From an uncultured Olsenella sp. (GTDB taxonomy: Bacteria > Actinomycetota > Coriobacteriia > Coriobacteriales > Atopobiaceae), in NCBI GenBank assembly GCA_949287905.1, contig CASEHX010000022.1:87001-151000 (forward strand): DNA of 64,000 nucleotides, written 5' to 3'. The notes under the pieces were generated by a model. It was not told where the DNA came from. It did not search any database and saw only the letters and a program-made list of their open reading frames with translations. How positions within the stretch are numbered: the first letter of the stretch is position 1; every line of letters starts with the position of its first letter. Made by a program: the position numbers and the translations under genes. This document shows, piece after piece, positions 43,908 to 52,612 of this stretch.

Positions 43908-45842
43908 CTACTCGAGCTCGAATGCGCCGGTGTAGAGCTGGTAGTACGTGCCCCTCTTGGCGATGAGCTCGTCGTGGGTGCCGCGCTCGATGATGCGGCC
44001 GTGGTCGAGGACGATGATGACGTCCGAGTTTCTCACGGTCGAGAGCCGGTGCGCGATGACGAACGTGGTGCGCCCGGTCATGAGCGCGTCCATGCCGCGC
44101 TGGACGATGGCCTCGGTGCGCGTATCGATGGACGACGTTGCCTCGTCGAGCACCATGACCGGCGGGTCGGCCACCGCGGCGCGCGCGATCGAGAGCAGCT
44201 GCCGCTGGCCCTGCGAGAGCGCGGCACCGTTGTCCGTGAGCATGGTGTCATAGCCCTCGGGGAGGCGGCGCACGAAGTCGTCCGCGCCGGCCAGGCGGGC
44301 GGCGGCGATGCACTCCTCGTCGGTTGCGTCAAGGCGTCCGTAGCGGATGTTGTCCATGACGGTGCCGGTGAACAGGTTCACGTCCTGAAGGACGACGCCC
44401 AGGGACCGCCTCAGGTCCGGCTTCTTGATCTTGTTGATGTTGATGCCGTCGTAGCGGATCTTGCCGTCCTCGATGTCGTAGAAGCGGTTCAGCAGGTTGG
44501 TAATCGTGGTCTTGCCCGCGCCCGTGGCACCGACGAAGGCCACCTTCTGGCCGGGCTTTGCGTAGAGCGAGACGTCATGGAGCACCGTGTGCCCGGGCTC
44601 GTAGGCAAAGTCCACGCCAAAGAGGCGGACGTCTCCGGCGAGCGGGGTGTAGGTCACGCTGCCGTCCGCCTGGTGCGGGTGACGCCAGGCCCACTGGCCC
44701 GCCCAGTCGTGGTCGCGACGCTCGCACTCGGTGACCTTGCCGTCACGGTCGATCTTGCAGGCGACGAGCTCCACGTAGCCCTCGTCCTCCTCTACGGGCT
44801 CGTCGATGAGCTCGAAGATGCGCTCGGCGCCGGCCAGGCCCATGACGACGGAGTTCACCTGGTTTGAGATCTGACCGATCTGGTTGGCGAACTGCTTGGT
44901 CATGTTGAGGAAGGGCACCGCCACGGCAATGGTGAGCGGCAGCCCCGAGATGGACGGGTTGGGCACGCCCAGTACCAGGAAGATGCCGCTCGCCACGGCC
45001 ACGACCACGTAGAGCAGGTTGCCCATGTTCATGAGGATCGGCATGAGCGTGTTGGCGTAGGAGTTGGCCGCACGCGCCGCCGCCTCGAGCTCGTCGTTCA
45101 GCGCGTCGAAGGCGGCCTCGGTCTGGCGCTCGTGGCAGAACACCTTCACGACCTTCTCGCCGTTCATGACCTCCTCGACGTGACCCTCGACGGTTGCCAC
45201 CGCGCGCTGCGTGCGCAGGAAGTTCTTCGCGGAGCGCCCGGCGAGCGTCTTGGCAAGAAGCGCCATGATCGCGGCGCCTCCCACCACGACGAGCGTGAGG
45301 GGCAGGCTGTAGTAGATCATGATGCAGGTCACCGAGACGAGCATGAGCATCGTGAGGAAGAGCTGCGGCAGCGACTGCGCGATCATCTGGCGCAGCGCGT
45401 CCACGTCGTTGGTGTAGTAGCTCATGATGTCGCCGTGCGGGTGCGTGTCGAAGTAGCGAATCGGCAGGTCCTGCATGTGGTCGAACATGAGGCAGCGGAA
45501 CTTCTTGAGCGCGCCCTGCGTGAGGATGGCCATGAGCTGCTGCCACACGGCGTTGCAGATCAGGCTCAGGAAGTACATCACGGCGAGAATCGCGGCGTTG
45601 GTGAAGACCTGCGGCTGCGCGGCGGCCCAGTCTCCGCTCTCCCAGAACTCGCCGACGACGGTGAGGCAGCGCTCCATGAAGATGTTGGGCGTTGCCTGGA
45701 CCACACACTGCACGAGGATGCACACGAGGACGGTCGGCAGCATCACGGGGTAGAACTTGCGCAGCATCCTGATGACGCGCACCGCCGTGCGCCCGATCGA
45801 CTTGGGGGCACGGCCGCGCGCGGTTGCGGGCTTATCGGCCAT
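43908..45842 (-). CDS. Heterodimeric ABC exporter, second subunit (operon 1)
   Basis: 644 residues. Exporter membrane domain (about 25-340). A 60-residue insert follows with CERRDHDWAGQWAWRHPH, seen in this subfamily. ATPase domain: Walker A GATGAGKTT, signature LSQGQRQ (Gly-to-Gln variant of LSGGQ), Walker B VMVLDEATSSID with intact Glu. This is the half with the complete catalytic Glu. It starts 11 bp inside the end of its partner gene. Paralogous to 48417-50441. Exports an unknown compound; the operon is headed by a MarR regulator. Confidence 0.9.
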   Translation of the reverse strand: MADKPATARGRAPKSIGRTAVRVIRMLRKFYPVMLPTVLVCILVQCVVQATPNIFMERCLTVVGEFWESGDWAAAQPQVFTNAAILAVMYFLSLICNAVWQQLMAILTQGALKKFRCLMFDHMQDLPIRYFDTHPHGDIMSYYTNDVDALRQMIAQSLPQLFLTMLMLVSVTCIMIYYSLPLTLVVVGGAAIMALLAKTLAGRSAKNFLRTQRAVATVEGHVEEVMNGEKVVKVFCHERQTEAAFDALNDELEAAARAANSYANTLMPILMNMGNLLYVVVAVASGIFLVLGVPNPSISGLPLTIAVAVPFLNMTKQFANQIGQISNQVNSVVMGLAGAERIFELIDEPVEEDEGYVELVACKIDRDGKVTECERRDHDWAGQWAWRHPHQADGSVTYTPLAGDVRLFGVDFAYEPGHTVLHDVSLYAKPGQKVAFVGATGAGKTTITNLLNRFYDIEDGKIRYDGININKIKKPDLRRSLGVVLQDVNLFTGTVMDNIRYGRLDATDEECIAAARLAGADDFVRRLPEGYDTMLTDNGAALSQGQRQLLSIARAAVADPPVMVLDEATSSIDTRTEAIVQRGMDALMTGRTTFVIAHRLSTVRNSDVIIVLDHGRIIERGTHDELIAKRGTYYQLYTGAFELE

Positions 45843-47676
45843 TCTCGCTCACCTCCAGGTCGTCGAGGTTCCTCTCGTCGTGGCTCTGCTTGTTCTGCGA
45901 GAGGTAGACCTCGCGGTAGATCGCGTTGCGGCGCAGCAGCTCCTCGTGGGTGCCCACGTCGTTGATGCGGCCGCCGTCCATGACCACGATGCGGTCGGCG
46001 TCCTCCACGCTCGAGGTGCGCTGGGCGATGATGATCTTGGTGGTCTTTGGCAGGTAGCTCTTGAAGCCCTCGCGGATGAGCTTGTCCGTCTTGGTGTCGA
46101 CGGCGCTCGTGGAGTCGTCCAGGATGAGGATCTTTGGGCTCTTGAGCAGGGCGCGCGCGATGCACAGGCGCTGCTTCTGGCCGCCGGAGACGTTGGTTCC
46201 GCCCTGCTCGATGTGCGTGTCGTACTTGTCGGGGAAGGTCTGGACGAACTCGTCCGCCTGGGCGAGCTTGGCCGCCTCGACGATCTCCTCGTCCGTGGCG
46301 TCCTGCTTGCCCCAGCGCAGGTTCTCCTTGATCGTTCCCGAGAAGAGCACGTTCTTCTGCAGCACCATGGCCACGGCGTTGCGCAGCGTGTCCAGGTCGT
46401 AGTCGCGTACGTCGACGCCGCCCACGCGCACGGTGCCCTCGGTGACGTCGTAGAGGCGCGGGATGAGCTGGACGAGCGTGGACTTTGCCGAGCCCGTGGA
46501 GCCGATCACTCCGATGACCTCGCCGCTCTTGATGTGCAGGTCGACCTCGCGCAGGGCCTCGTGGTTCTTGTCGCCCTTGTAGGAGAAGCCGACGTGGTCG
46601 AAGTCGATCGAGCCGTCAGGCACCTCCATGACGGGGTTCTCGGGCTGCTCGATCGTGGTCTTGGCGTCGAGCACCTCAAAGATGCGTCGCGCGTTCTCCT
46701 CGGACATGACGACCATGGCAAAGATCATCGAGAGCATCATGAGGCTCATGAGCATCATGAAGCCGTAGGTGATGAGCGACGAGAACTGGCCCACGTCCAA
46801 AAGCTCGCCACGCGTGGAGACGATGGCGTATGAGCCCATGTAGATCACGAACACCATGACGGTGTAGACGCAGAAGTTCATGATCGGGGCGTTGAGGGCG
46901 AGGATGCGCTCGGCGTGCGTGAAGTCGCGCTGGACCTCGCTCGCGGCGGCGTCGTACTTCTTCTTCTCGTAGTCCTCGCGGACGTAGGACTTGACCACGC
47001 GGATGCCGGAGAGGTTCTCCTCGGCGCGCTCGTTCAGGGCGTCGTACTTTCGGAAGATGCGGCGGAAGATCGGCGTGACCTTGCGGACCACGGCGAAGAG
47101 CGCGACGGCGAGCACCGGGATGATCACCACGAAGACGACGGCCAGCCAGCCCGCCATCGTGTAGGCGGCGATGAAGGCGAGGATGAGCATGAACGGCGAG
47201 CGGATGGCGGTGCGGATGAGCATCATGTAGGCCATCTGCACGTTCATGACGTCCGTGGTGAGGCGCGTCACGAGCGATGAGCTGGAGAAGCGGTCGATCA
47301 CGGCGAAGGAGAAGGTCTGGATGTTGTAGAACATGTCCTTGCGCAGGTTCTTGGCAAATCCGACGGACGCCTTCGCGCAGGTGAGGCCCGCCGCCGCGCC
47401 AAAGGCGAGCGAGACGAGCGCCATGAGGGCGAGAAGCCCTCCGGTGGAGAGGATCTCCGAGAGGTCCGCGCCGGCCTTGATCGCGTCGATGAGGTCGGCG
47501 GTGAGCAGCGGGATCAGCACCTCAAAGACAACCTCGCCGAGCACCAGCAGGGGAGTGGCGATGGCGGCACCCTTGTACTGGCGGATGCTGCCCATGAGCC
47601 GGCGCATGATCTGGGGATAGGTCATGTGGGCGGCGGTCTTCTCAAACTGCTGCCCGGCGGTTAGCTCCTGTTGCAT
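45832..47676 (-). CDS. Heterodimeric ABC exporter, first subunit (operon 1)
   Basis: 614 residues from ATG at 47676, which overlaps the marR stop by 16 bp. Membrane domain about 35-340. Walker A is GSTGSAKST, with Ala in place of the last Gly. Signature VSGGQKQR. Walker B ILILDDSTSAVD has Asp where the catalytic Glu should be, so this half carries the degenerate site of a TM287/288-type heterodimer. Same order and overlap as in operon 2. Confidence 0.9.
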   Translation of the reverse strand: MQQELTAGQQFEKTAAHMTYPQIMRRLMGSIRQYKGAAIATPLLVLGEVVFEVLIPLLTADLIDAIKAGADLSEILSTGGLLALMALVSLAFGAAAGLTCAKASVGFAKNLRKDMFYNIQTFSFAVIDRFSSSSLVTRLTTDVMNVQMAYMMLIRTAIRSPFMLILAFIAAYTMAGWLAVVFVVIIPVLAVALFAVVRKVTPIFRRIFRKYDALNERAEENLSGIRVVKSYVREDYEKKKYDAAASEVQRDFTHAERILALNAPIMNFCVYTVMVFVIYMGSYAIVSTRGELLDVGQFSSLITYGFMMLMSLMMLSMIFAMVVMSEENARRIFEVLDAKTTIEQPENPVMEVPDGSIDFDHVGFSYKGDKNHEALREVDLHIKSGEVIGVIGSTGSAKSTLVQLIPRLYDVTEGTVRVGGVDVRDYDLDTLRNAVAMVLQKNVLFSGTIKENLRWGKQDATDEEIVEAAKLAQADEFVQTFPDKYDTHIEQGGTNVSGGQKQRLCIARALLKSPKILILDDSTSAVDTKTDKLIREGFKSYLPKTTKIIIAQRTSSVEDADRIVVMDGGRINDVGTHEELLRRNAIYREVYLSQNKQSHDERNLDDLEVSENGR

Positions 47677-48128
47677 GCCGCCTCCTCTCGCTTCTCGGCC
47701 TCGATCTCCTCCCAGCGCTCGGCCACGCGGTCGAGCGTGCTGAGAAGGACCTCCCTCTCGCTGCTCGTCAGGCAGTCGAAGGCGATGCGCTCGAACTCGC
47801 GCCGGCTCTCGATGAAGGCGCGGGCGCGGCGGGTGCCCTCGTCGGTGAGGGTGAGGGTGAGCTGGCGCCGGTCGGTCTCGGAGCGCTCGCGCGAGATCAG
47901 CCCCTCGGCCTCGAGCTTTGCCACGACCTCGGAGAGCGAGGCGGACGTGATGCACGACGCCTCCTGGAGATCGCGCTGGGTCATGCGCCCGTCATGGGCG
48001 AGCAGCTCCACGAGGATGTGCTGCTTGCCGTTGCGTCCGCCCCAGTGCGTGTGAAGGAAGTAGCCAAAGTACCCGAACCTGCGAAGGATCTGCAGCTCGG
48101 TCCCCGGCTGTGAGTCATGCTCGCACAC
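47661..48128 (-). CDS. MarR-family regulator of the ABC exporters
   Basis: 155 residues from GTG at 48128 behind AAGGGAG. Winged helix: LAHDGRMTQRDLQEASCITSASLSEVVAKLEAEGLISRERSETDRRQ, ending in the D-x-R wing of MarR. Translationally coupled to the exporter (16-bp overlap). Paired GGTACC palindromes upstream (48189-48219) fit an autoregulatory operator, and the same pair stands before exporter operon 2. Confidence 0.9.
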   Translation of the reverse strand: MCEHDSQPGTELQILRRFGYFGYFLHTHWGGRNGKQHILVELLAHDGRMTQRDLQEASCITSASLSEVVAKLEAEGLISRERSETDRRQLTLTLTDEGTRRARAFIESRREFERIAFDCLTSSEREVLLSTLDRVAERWEEIEAEKREEAACNRS

Positions 48129-48188
48129 GGTTCTCCCTTTCTCGGTAGACGATACGCCACAACTCTGCGACCGCCCGAAAGAGATGTC

Positions 48189-48219
48189 AAGGTACCTTCA
48201 GATATTTCCATGGTACCTT
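48189..48219. promoter_or_regulatory. Paired palindrome AAGGTACCTT, MarR operator candidate 1
   Basis: AAGGTACCTT (48189-48198) and ATGGTACCTT (48210-48219), 21 bp apart, two turns of the helix, with an AT-rich centre containing ATATTT. It lies 61 bp before the marR start. From 48220 to 48325 nothing else is visible except a CTTCTCG at 48249. Confidence 0.7.
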
Positions 48220-48325
48220 GCGATATCTCGCTGCCACCACAGACTGCTCTTCTCGCCAAAGCCGTGACAAACCCTCAGCTGGCAACAAGTACATCTCATC
48301 GGTAGCAGCCCCGGAACAAACGAGG

Positions 48326-48393
48326 GCCGCCCGCGGGCTTTCCGGAGGGAGGTTTCGCGAAGCGCACCTCCCGGAGGAAAGCCCGCGGGCGGC
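48326..48393 (-). terminator. Long hairpin 3' of exporter operon 2, conserved apical sequence
   Basis: Perfect 18-bp lower stem (48326-48343 with 48376-48393) and an upper stem with apex GTGCGCTTCGCG in gene orientation. The 18-mer CATCGGTARCAGCCCCGG lies beyond both this hairpin and the one at 43.8 kb. Confidence 0.75.
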
Positions 48394-48416
48394 TGCCCGC
48401 GCGTATGCTGACGAGG

Positions 48417-50441
48417 CTACTCGAGCTCGAAGGCCCCCGTGTAGAGCTGGTAGTACGTGCCCCTCTTGGTGATGAGCTCGTCGTGGGTGCCGCGCTCGAT
48501 GATGCGGCCGTGGTCGAGGACGATGATCGCGTCGGAGTTGCGGACCGTGCTCAGGCGGTGCGCGATGACGAACGTGGTGCGCCCGGTCATGAGCGCGTCC
48601 ATGCCGCGCTGGACGATGGCCTCGGTGTGGGTGTCGATCGAGGACGTGGCCTCGTCGAGGATCATGACGGGCGGGTCCGCCACGGCGCAGCGGGCGATGG
48701 AGAGCAGCTGGCGCTGGCCCTGGGACAGGTTGGAGCCGTTGTCCGTGAGCATGGTGTCGTAGCCCTCGGGCAGGCGCTTGATGAAGCCGTCGGCGCCCAC
48801 GAGGCGGGCCGCCGCCATGCACTCGTCATCCGTGGCGTCGAGGCGGCCAAAGCGGATGTTGTCCATGACGGTGCCGGTGAACAGGTTCACGTCCTGGAGC
48901 ACCACGCCGAGGGAGCGGCGCAGGTCCGGTTTCTTGATCTTGTTGATGTTGATGCCGTCGTAGCGGATCTTGCCGTCCTCGATGTCGTAGAAGCGGTTGA
49001 TGAGGTTGGTGATCGTGGTCTTGCCCGCGCCCGTGGCACCGACGAAGGCGATCTTCTGGCCGGGCTTGGCCCAGACGCTCACGTCGTGCAGGACGGTGTG
49101 GCCGGGGCGGTAGGCAAAGTCCACGTCGAAGAGGCGAACGTCGCCTGCGAGCGGCGTGTACGTCAGGCTGCCGTCACCGTGCGGGTGACGCCAGGCCCAC
49201 TGACCGGCCCAGTCGTGGTCGCGGCGCTCGCACTCGGTGACCGTGCCGTCGCGGTCGATCCTGCAGGCCACGAGCTCGACGTAGCCTTCGTCGTGCTCGA
49301 CAGGCTCGTCCATCATCTCGAAGATGCGCTCGGCGCCGGCAAGGCCCATCACGACGGAGTTGATCTGCTGGGAGATCTGGCCGATCTGACCGGCGAACTG
49401 CTTGGTCATGTTGAGGAAGGGAACCGTCACGGCGATAGAGAAGGGGAGGCCCGAGATGGAGAGGTTGGGGATGCCCGTCTCGATGAAGACGCCGCCCATG
49501 AGCGCCACGATGACGTACATCAGGTTGCCGAGGTTCATGAGGATCGGCATGAGCGTGTTGGTATACATGTTGGCGGCGCGGCTCGCCTCGAAGAGGCGGC
49601 GGTTGCGCACGTCAAAGTCCTCCTGCGCGGCCTCCTCGTGGCAGAAGACCTTGACCACGCGCTGACCGTTCATGACCTCCTCGATGTGACCCTCGACGAT
49701 GCCGATCTCCTTCTGCTGCGCCACGAAGTTGCGCGCGGAGCGGCCGCCGAGCTGCTTGGTCATGTAGGCCATGAAGAGCACGCCGGCAATGACGACCAGG
49801 CACATCCAGACGCTGTAGTAGACCATGACGGCGATGACCGAGCAGCAGGTGACAAACGTGAGCGTGATGTTGGGCAGCGACTGGCCGATCATCTGGCGCA
49901 GGGCGTCGATGTCGTTGGTGTAGTGGCTCATGATGTCGCCGCGCTGATGCTGATCGAAGAAGCTGATCGGCAGGTCCTGCATGTGGCCGAAGAGCTTCTC
50001 GCGGAACTTCTCGAGCGAGCCCTGCGTGATGATGGCCATCGCGCGGGTCCAGGTGAAGTTGAGGGCGAGGGAGACCACGTAGATGCCCACGAGCGTGAGA
50101 ACGAGCGAGGTGATGCTGCCGGCAACGGCGCCCCAGTCGCCGGTCTCCCAGGTGGCGGTCACAATCTCCAGCGTGCGCTGCATGAACGTGGCGGGAAGGG
50201 CCGAGAGCACGGCCGAGACCACGATGCACAGGATCACGATCGGCAGCATCTTGGGGTAGAACGAGAAGAGCATCCTGATGAGGCGGACGAGCGTCTTGCC
50301 GCGTCCGCCGCGCTTCTGCGGGCGAGCGACCTGTCGGCCGGCGACGTTCTGGCGCTCCGGCTCGTGCTCCGGCTCGGTGGGCTGGTTGGAGCCCGTCACG
50401 TTCCTGAGGATGTTCTCGGCGGAGTTGTTGTTAGCGGCCAT
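48417..50441 (-). CDS. Heterodimeric ABC exporter, second subunit (operon 2)
   Basis: 674 residues from ATG at 50441 behind GGGAGGTGAGG. N-terminal 50 residues are polar (NNNSAEN onward). Membrane domain about 55-370, then the same W-rich insert (DHDWAGQWAWRHPH) as in 43908-45842. Walker A GATGAGKTT, signature LSQGQRQ, Walker B VMILDEATSSID. Highly similar to its paralogue over nearly the whole length, so a duplication. Overlaps the partner stop by 11 bp. Confidence 0.9.
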   Translation of the reverse strand: MAANNNSAENILRNVTGSNQPTEPEHEPERQNVAGRQVARPQKRGGRGKTLVRLIRMLFSFYPKMLPIVILCIVVSAVLSALPATFMQRTLEIVTATWETGDWGAVAGSITSLVLTLVGIYVVSLALNFTWTRAMAIITQGSLEKFREKLFGHMQDLPISFFDQHQRGDIMSHYTNDIDALRQMIGQSLPNITLTFVTCCSVIAVMVYYSVWMCLVVIAGVLFMAYMTKQLGGRSARNFVAQQKEIGIVEGHIEEVMNGQRVVKVFCHEEAAQEDFDVRNRRLFEASRAANMYTNTLMPILMNLGNLMYVIVALMGGVFIETGIPNLSISGLPFSIAVTVPFLNMTKQFAGQIGQISQQINSVVMGLAGAERIFEMMDEPVEHDEGYVELVACRIDRDGTVTECERRDHDWAGQWAWRHPHGDGSLTYTPLAGDVRLFDVDFAYRPGHTVLHDVSVWAKPGQKIAFVGATGAGKTTITNLINRFYDIEDGKIRYDGININKIKKPDLRRSLGVVLQDVNLFTGTVMDNIRFGRLDATDDECMAAARLVGADGFIKRLPEGYDTMLTDNGSNLSQGQRQLLSIARCAVADPPVMILDEATSSIDTHTEAIVQRGMDALMTGRTTFVIAHRLSTVRNSDAIIVLDHGRIIERGTHDELITKRGTYYQLYTGAFELE

Positions 50442-52290
50442 TCGCCTCACCTCCCTTCGTGGGGCTTGCGGGCGCGGCGATCGCGTCCTTCTCGCCGGCG
50501 TCGCCCTTCTCGGCCTCCTGGCTCGTGCGGTTCTGCGCAAGGTAGGTGTCGCGATAGAAGGGGCAGCTCCCCATCAGCTCCTCGTGCGTGCCGAGGCCGG
50601 CGATGTGGCCGTTGTCCAGCACGAGGATGCGGTCGGCGTCCTGCACGCTCGAGGTGCGCTGGGCGATGATGATCTTGGTGGCGTCGGGCAGGTAGGTCCT
50701 GAGGCCCTCGCGGATGAGGGCGTCGGTCTTGGTGTCCACGGCGGAGGTCGAGTCGTCGAGGATGAGCACCTTGGGGCGCTTGAGCAGGGCGCGCGCGATG
50801 CACAGGCGCTGCTTCTGGCCGCCGGAGACGTTGGTTCCGCCCTGCTCGATGTAGTAGTCGTACTGCTTGGGCAGCTGCTGGATGAACTCGTCGGCCTGGG
50901 CGAGCTTGCAGACCTCGACGAGCTCGTCGTAGGTGGCGTCAGGGTTGCCCCAGCGCAGGTTCTCCTTGATGGTGCCCGAGAAGAGCACGTTCTTCTGCAG
51001 GACCACGGCCACGTTGTTGCGCAGGAACTCGAGGTCGTAGTCGCGCACGTCGACTCCGCCCACCTTGACGGAGCCCTCCGTGACGTCGTAGAGGCGGCTG
51101 ATGAGGTTCACGAGCGAGGTCTTGGCGGATCCCGTGCCGCCCATGATGCCGATCGTCTCGCCGCTCTTGATGTGGAGGTCGATCTCCGCGAGGGCGCGGT
51201 GCTCGGCCTTCTCGGAGTACTTGAAGGTCACGTTGTCGAAGTCGATCGAGCCGTCGCGCATCTCGGTCTCGGGATGGGCGGGGTTCTTGATCGTGGGCTC
51301 GGTCGTGAGCACCTCGCAGATGCGCTCGGCGCTCTCCTGGGCCATCGTGATCATGGCAAAGACCATCGAGACCATCATGAGCGCCATGAGGATCATGAAG
51401 CCGTAGGTGGTGAGCGCGGAGAGCTGGCCCACGTTGAGCAGCGTCCCCTGGCTGGAGATGATGAGGTAGCTGCCGAACTGCAGCACCACGGCAAAGACCG
51501 TGTACACGGCGAGGTTCATCATCGGCGTGTTGAGCGCGAGGATCTTCTCGGCGCGGGTGAAGTCGGTGCAGACGTCCTTGGCGGCGCGGCCGAACTTGTC
51601 CTTCTCATAGTCCTGGCGCACGTAGCTCTTGACGTCGCGCATTCCGGTGACGTTCTCCTCGATGGACTCGTTGAGGGCGTCATACTTATGGAAGACCGAG
51701 CGGAAGATCGGGTGCACGGTGCGCACGACCTTGTAGAGGCCAAAGCCCAGGATCGGAACGATGATCACGAAGACCAGGGCGAGCGGGCCGGCCATGATGA
51801 AGGCCATGACGATGCCTGCCAGAAGCAGGAGCGGGCAGCGGATGGCCGTGCGGATGACCATCATGTAGGCGAGCTGGACGTTGGTGATGTCCGTGGTGAG
51901 GCGCGTCACGAGCGAGGAGCTCGAGAACTGGTCGATGTTGGCGAAGCTGAAGCGCTGCACCGCGGCAAAGACGTCGTGGCGCAGGTTCATGGCCAGGCCG
52001 CAGCTCGCCTGGCTGCACGTGACGCCGGCGCCGATGCCAAAGGCAAGCGACGCGAGCGCCATGAGCACGAGCTGCAGCGCGTAGGGCAGAAGCTGCGGAA
52101 GCGTGGCCCCGGCCTGGATCGCGTTGATGAGCTGCGCGGTGACGAAGGGAATCGCCACCTCCATCACGACCTCGCCCGAGACGATGATCGGGGTGGCGAT
52201 CGAGGCCGCCTTGAACTCGCGGACGCTCTTGCCGAGGGTGTGGACCACCTCGCGGCCCGTGAGTCCCTTCTCCTCTTCTCTTTTCTTCAT
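50431..52290 (-). CDS. Heterodimeric ABC exporter, first subunit (operon 2)
   Basis: 619 residues, ATG at 52290 behind AAAGGAG. Walker A GGTGSAKTS (again Ala for Gly), signature [16 protein letters not shown], Walker B VLILDDSTSAVD with Asp for the catalytic Glu, so the degenerate half. Polar C-terminal tail. This operon lacks its own regulator gene but has the paired GGTACC site upstream, so the MarR of operon 1 probably controls both. Confidence 0.9.
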   Translation of the reverse strand: MKKREEEKGLTGREVVHTLGKSVREFKAASIATPIIVSGEVVMEVAIPFVTAQLINAIQAGATLPQLLPYALQLVLMALASLAFGIGAGVTCSQASCGLAMNLRHDVFAAVQRFSFANIDQFSSSSLVTRLTTDITNVQLAYMMVIRTAIRCPLLLLAGIVMAFIMAGPLALVFVIIVPILGFGLYKVVRTVHPIFRSVFHKYDALNESIEENVTGMRDVKSYVRQDYEKDKFGRAAKDVCTDFTRAEKILALNTPMMNLAVYTVFAVVLQFGSYLIISSQGTLLNVGQLSALTTYGFMILMALMMVSMVFAMITMAQESAERICEVLTTEPTIKNPAHPETEMRDGSIDFDNVTFKYSEKAEHRALAEIDLHIKSGETIGIMGGTGSAKTSLVNLISRLYDVTEGSVKVGGVDVRDYDLEFLRNNVAVVLQKNVLFSGTIKENLRWGNPDATYDELVEVCKLAQADEFIQQLPKQYDYYIEQGGTNVSGGQKQRLCIARALLKRPKVLILDDSTSAVDTKTDALIREGLRTYLPDATKIIIAQRTSSVQDADRILVLDNGHIAGLGTHEELMGSCPFYRDTYLAQNRTSQEAEKGDAGEKDAIAAPASPTKGGEANGR

Positions 52291-52340
52291 AAGACTCCTT
52301 TCGACAAGGGGTCATTTTGAGGCGGGGCGAGGGAGATTTC

Positions 52341-52371
52341 AAGGTACCTTGCTATATTCGCTCGGTACCTG
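52341..52371. promoter_or_regulatory. Paired GGTACC palindrome, MarR operator candidate 2
   Basis: AAGGTACCTT (52341-52350) and TCGGTACCTG (52362-52371), again exactly 21 bp apart with an AT-rich centre containing ATATTC. It lies 51 bp before the exporter start and upstream of pstS on the other strand. Confidence 0.7.
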
Positions 52372-52406
52372 ACAAACCATCCACAAACGGGTCCGAGAAG
52401 AACGTG

Positions 52407-52500
52407 TGTAAGGCGGTCTCTGATATTTGCTACCTGCGGCCTTACAGACGAGCAGTCCTTTGTAAGGCGCTCTGTAAAGCAGATGTAAGGCGCTGTCAGG
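52407..52500 (+). promoter_or_regulatory. PHO-box-like direct repeats upstream of pstS
   Basis: TGTAA or TGTCA occurs at 52461, 52473, 52484 and 52494, spaced 10-12 bp, as in tandem PhoB/PhoP sites; TGTAAGGCGCT is seen twice in full. A further TGTAAGGCGG is at 52407 and an inverted CTTACA at 52441. GTAATG near 52506 may be the -10. Two CGAGAAG heptamers are at 52394 and 52521. Confidence 0.65.
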
Positions 52501-52612
52501 CTCCCGTAATGCATCGTCGACGAGAAGGGGGAGGGCGGCTCCGCGACCTAGCATTCGAGTCGAAAGCCGGGCCTCGCGAGGTTCCGGCAACATTCACGGG
52601 AAAGGATTGTTC

